Source: Dipylidium caninum
Taxonomy: Eukaryota; Platyhelminthes; Cestoda; Cyclophyllidea; Dipylidiidae
Direction: 5' to 3'
NCBI GenBank assembly: GCA_017562135.1
Contig: QEYB01000466.1
Location: 1 to 64,000 of the forward strand
Length of the DNA: 64,000 nucleotides
The notes below the pieces were generated by a model. It did not search any database. It worked only from the letters and a program-made list of their open reading frames with translations, and was not told where the DNA came from. Shown here piece by piece: positions 61,261 through 64,000 of this stretch (position 1 is its first letter; every line of letters starts with the position of its first letter). The position numbers and the translations under genes are program-made.

Positions 61261-62474
61261 AAGCAAGAGATTTTTCAGCGCTACTGAGAAAAAACCGCGT
61301 CGATTGTGAGGCAAAACATACACTTTCAGGAAGAGGTTGGTATTTGACCATTGTGTTAGCGAGGGGACAGGCCGCAACGTTGCGTTTTGGAACGGGAACG
61401 AGGATGGTCCCCTCCAGCTCAGGAATACTTGTTAGCCGAATCACTGTATCTTCAGGCGGCATAGAAGCTGTCGATTCCTCGACCACTGGTTTCAAGTAAA
61501 TGGGATAGACGACTTTACTCTCTGGTTGGACGTCTCCGCTATGTACAGAAGCAGTGTCATCGACGTGTACGCCTGTTATTGTGTGTCCGAGGTCATGTCC
61601 CCCGACTGATTGCAGCCTCGGTCGGGAGGAGGTGCTTCCTAAGTCGGACGTGAAGATAATCTGCGATGTCGAGGGCGTTGGCGACCTAGTGCGAGGGGAG
61701 CAGGTGTCGGGGGGAGAGAAATGATGTTTCCCGCTACCGGATGGCAGGACTTCTAATTCATTGAGATTGCATGGGTCCTTAAAACCCCATCGCCTTGGAC
61801 GTCGTCTTTTTCGTGATCTAATTACCACTAAGAGAGTGGTAATGAGACAACAGCAGAGAAGAATCGCGACCAGTGGAATGGCGATCATTAGGCCGAAGAC
61901 CTGCATCCGCTTTGCCCCAGCTACATCTGCCGTTTTTTCAGTGGTAGCATGTCCCAACGACTCGATATGGATGTGACTTTCACGAATTTGAGACTCCGGA
62001 CTTGGTGGCTTATTCCCGATGGCCTCGTCCGCCTGTGTAAGGAATGTGGACTCAGGAGGGATGTTTGAAACCTCAGTGCCAGCCTTAAATTCGAGGAAGA
62101 ATTCGGCCTCCTTTGAGAGAGGCGGGGCGCCCTCGTCAGTGGCTCTCAGCAGGAGACGAATCGAATCGCCCGGTTTGACACAGGACTGTATTCCCTCCCG
62201 CATTCTGAGATGACCTGAGACGCTTTCGAGGGAGAAGAGGGCGAGGAGGTCACAGGAGCGATCATTGTTAAAGTGTACGAAGGAGGCATCCTCCAAGGAA
62301 TACACAATAAGTGCATTTTTTCCACTGTCCGCGTCCACAGCACGTACTCGTGTGATTATCCGGTTGGTGGGGAATTCCACACCAATTTGAATCCGAGAAT
62401 CGTCCGGCGCCCGAGGATACAGCCAAATTGGCGAGTTATCATTTTCATCACTAATCTCAATTGTTAGTTTGGTT
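61229..62474 (-). CDS. Protocadherin-like protein, last exon (C-terminal 414 aa)
   Basis: Calcium-dependent adhesion receptor, partial because earlier exons lie to the right of an acceptor CTGTACAG at 62475-62482. The exon opens with the end of one cadherin repeat (ISDENDNSP). It continues with a last repeat containing VRAVDADSGKNALIVYSLE and LLLRATDEGAPPLS, where the DAD and RATDEG motifs bind Ca2+. A juxtamembrane stretch follows, then a transmembrane helix at exon residues 192-218 (GLMIAIPLVAILLCCCLI), a stop-transfer cluster RSRKRRRPRR, and a cytoplasmic tail of about 190 aa. The tail has Ser/Thr/Pro-rich segments and DTVIRLTSIPEL near its end. The large exon carrying a final repeat, membrane segment and tail fits the protocadherin-type family; I cannot name the orthologue. 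Confidence 0.88.
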
Positions 62475-63079
62475 CTGTACAGGGAAATAAGGAAAAAACG
62501 AAGAAATAGTTGAGGTTTGAAAAGCAACCAGCCAATAAAAGTGTTTAATAGTTACGGGGCAGCATTAGGCCCATTTTTCTACCACACGACTTAGAAGATC
62601 TCGTTATTTTGCCGCCTTAAGGCTGACATTAAAATCGTAATCGAGTTGACAAAATACTTGGCGTCTACTTAGAAGAAGGCAGACAGGCCAGGTGAATGAG
62701 GCAGTCGATTTCAGTAGTATGTGTCAATTCTCGACGACATTCTCCAAAGTAACGAATGCTTTAAGTACCAAAGAAGCGAAGGTTTTTAGTACAATGTTAA
62801 CTCAATAAATTCATGCAATTTATGCTCGAAGGGGGCGAAATGGGACTCTATGCTGCAAAAATCTTAAAATAGCACATTGTTAAGGTGGGTTACCTTAGGG
62901 ACTGCTCAAAAATGCAGTTTCTTAAAGTGTAATAACCACTTTGGTAGAATTTTAACACGCTGCCATCGAATTAGTGAGTTAGGCGAGTGTCCTGTTGGCA
63001 AAGACAACCCATTCGCTTATCCCATACAAAATCGGTGTGAAGTAATGAAATAAAAATGGGACACGAACACGAACAACCC
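62475..63079. other. Intron of the left protocadherin gene and/or spacer between paralogues
   Basis: AT-rich DNA following (in transcription terms, preceding) the last exon. If the left gene has further exons they would have to lie upstream of the right paralogue's tail, so either an intron spans the right-hand tail exon or the two tails are alternative last exons of one gene. No coding segment was recognised here. Confidence 0.4.
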
Positions 63080-63300
63080 TACAGAATGAGTAGGAAGAAT
63101 ACTTTTTAACTTAAGGAGTAAAATATGGAGGGCAGACTACAATGTGTTCCTCTCAGTCGCAGTTAAACACAGACTAGGCATAAAAAACGCTTGTTCCATA
63201 GTTTCCAGCCTAATACCTCTTCACCATGTAAAAACAAAGGCGTTTCACGTGAACCTAGACCGTGAGACGGGTTGATACCAGACGCAAATTAGTAAGTCAG
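63080..63300. repeat. 3' region duplicated from 61030-61260, copy 2
   Basis: Diverged partner of the block near 61030-61260, in the same orientation about 2.05 kb away. It lies immediately downstream of the second tail exon, as expected for a tandem gene duplication. Confidence 0.75.
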
Positions 63301-63415
63301 TCGTGGAGGTCGCTGCTGCGTCCCGTAGGATAACACGAAAGACCTCGTCGGCCGGACTATTTGGACCCACCAGCTTTCCTAAGTGGTGTGGAAATACGAT
63401 CTGCCTCCTGTCGGC

Positions 63416-63717
63416 TCACTTTTCGTGCGACGCAGCCTCGGATGCCCTTGTAGCTAAGCGGACTGTGTGAACAGGCAGACGACACTCGGAGCCGGTCGAA
63501 TGACTCCACGTTTTGGACGCAGGTAGAGACGTAATTATTACACTTGTGTCCATTTGACTTCTACTTGACTCGATGCTTTGACGCGATTCGAAGGATGTGA
63601 GTGACAAACAGAACATTCCAGCTTTGGGGGGCTCCATCCCATCTCTGCCCTTTCGGCTTAAAGACGTAAACGCGTAGTGAGAGGCGACAGGTCCTCTGAA
63701 CCACGCATAGGTGAAGC
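63416..63717 (-). CDS. Second protocadherin-like gene, terminal tail exon (partial)
   Basis: A frame of about 100 codons ends at 63416 and can start at a TACTAAATGTTAG acceptor (63718 and up) or at a TTCAG a little inside. It encodes a Ser-rich tail with ESSRSQMDTSVIITSLP, which aligns with ESTASMPPEDTVIRLTSIP in the protocadherin exon to the left. The DNA just downstream (about 63080-63300) is related to the corresponding DNA of the left gene (about 61040-61260). I therefore read it as the last exon of a tandem paralogue, with the rest beyond the window. An ATG at 63859 in the same frame probably lies in the intron. Confidence 0.6.
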
Positions 63718-64000
63718 TAACATTTAGTACAAAATTTCGGAATTTCAATCCATTTGAGCAAGAAATAACTAATGAAAGAATGAGTGAAGACGAGGGAGCC
63801 GGACACGATAAAAAGAAGCTTGAGAAATGCCCAAAAGTAAAACGACACGCAAAAGGCATCTTGAATAAGGTCTGAGGATATGTTTTTTAGTTGCACGCGC
63901 ACCTTCTCTTCCTGTCAAGCTCGGATTCATGCGAGTTTTTTTGGCGAATTCATACCAAACGGATGGAAAGGACGATTGCCGATGTCGTTTTGACCTCCCG
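63718..64000. other. Window end, likely intron of the right protocadherin gene
   Basis: Upstream of the terminal tail exon; the frame stays open to about 63859 by chance with no domain. Nothing else is recognisable before the window ends. Confidence 0.4.

Noticed and set aside
63718..63902. N-terminal extension of the right protocadherin tail up to the ATG at 63859
   Set aside because: The stretch upstream of 63718 contains a branch-point-like TACTAA and acceptor AG and a hydrophobic, Phe-rich translation typical of a T-rich intron.

Overview
This window comes from an animal nuclear genome. The protein genes are split by GT-AG introns and are recognisable orthologues of metazoan genes. Introns near gene starts are only 30-38 nt long while later ones run from hundreds of bases to kilobases, a pattern reported for parasitic flatworms. 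Together with the rather divergent proteins, this makes a flatworm, perhaps a tapeworm, my best guess. That is inference; no species marker was seen.

Bases 1-12230 are a GC-rich tandem array with a period near 1.0 kb (995-1063 bp between anchors). Each unit carries a U2 spliceosomal snRNA gene on the minus strand. I count two decayed copies at the left edge, ten full-length copies (six identical 187-nt copies, two more with one extra U, two with small indels), and one otherwise pristine copy cut off at the right edge. The spacers contain a C-run/G-run motif about 470 bp upstream of each U2 start, a conserved promoter-like block at about -44 to -61, and a 3'-box-like element. The many open frames in this array are repeat shadows, not protein genes.

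Bases 12883-46917 are a compact gene cluster. In order: a CLINT1/epsinR-like ENTH clathrin adaptor (minus); RYBP/YAF2, a PRC1 subunit (plus), divergent from it; WDR59, a GATOR2 subunit of the TORC1 pathway (plus); SMARCE1/BAF57, an HMG-box SWI/SNF subunit (minus) with an unusual Q/P/Y/G-rich tail; an intronless CARD-caspase (plus); and TFIP11, a G-patch splicing factor (minus). I reconstructed exon chains whose phases close for CLINT1 (575 aa), RYBP (405 aa) and TFIP11 (845 aa). For WDR59 (about 1369 aa) and SMARCE1 (about 771 aa) the frame closes only if one surplus base is discounted in each.

Bases 46918-61228 are about 14 kb in which no gene can be recognised. At the right end are the terminal exons of two minus-strand protocadherin-like genes that look like tandem duplicates, with related 3' regions and a shared tail motif; their upstream exons lie outside the window.

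The genes do not form one pathway. U2 and TFIP11 both serve pre-mRNA splicing, and RYBP and SMARCE1 belong to the opposing Polycomb and SWI/SNF chromatin systems, but the order looks like ordinary compact animal gene packing.
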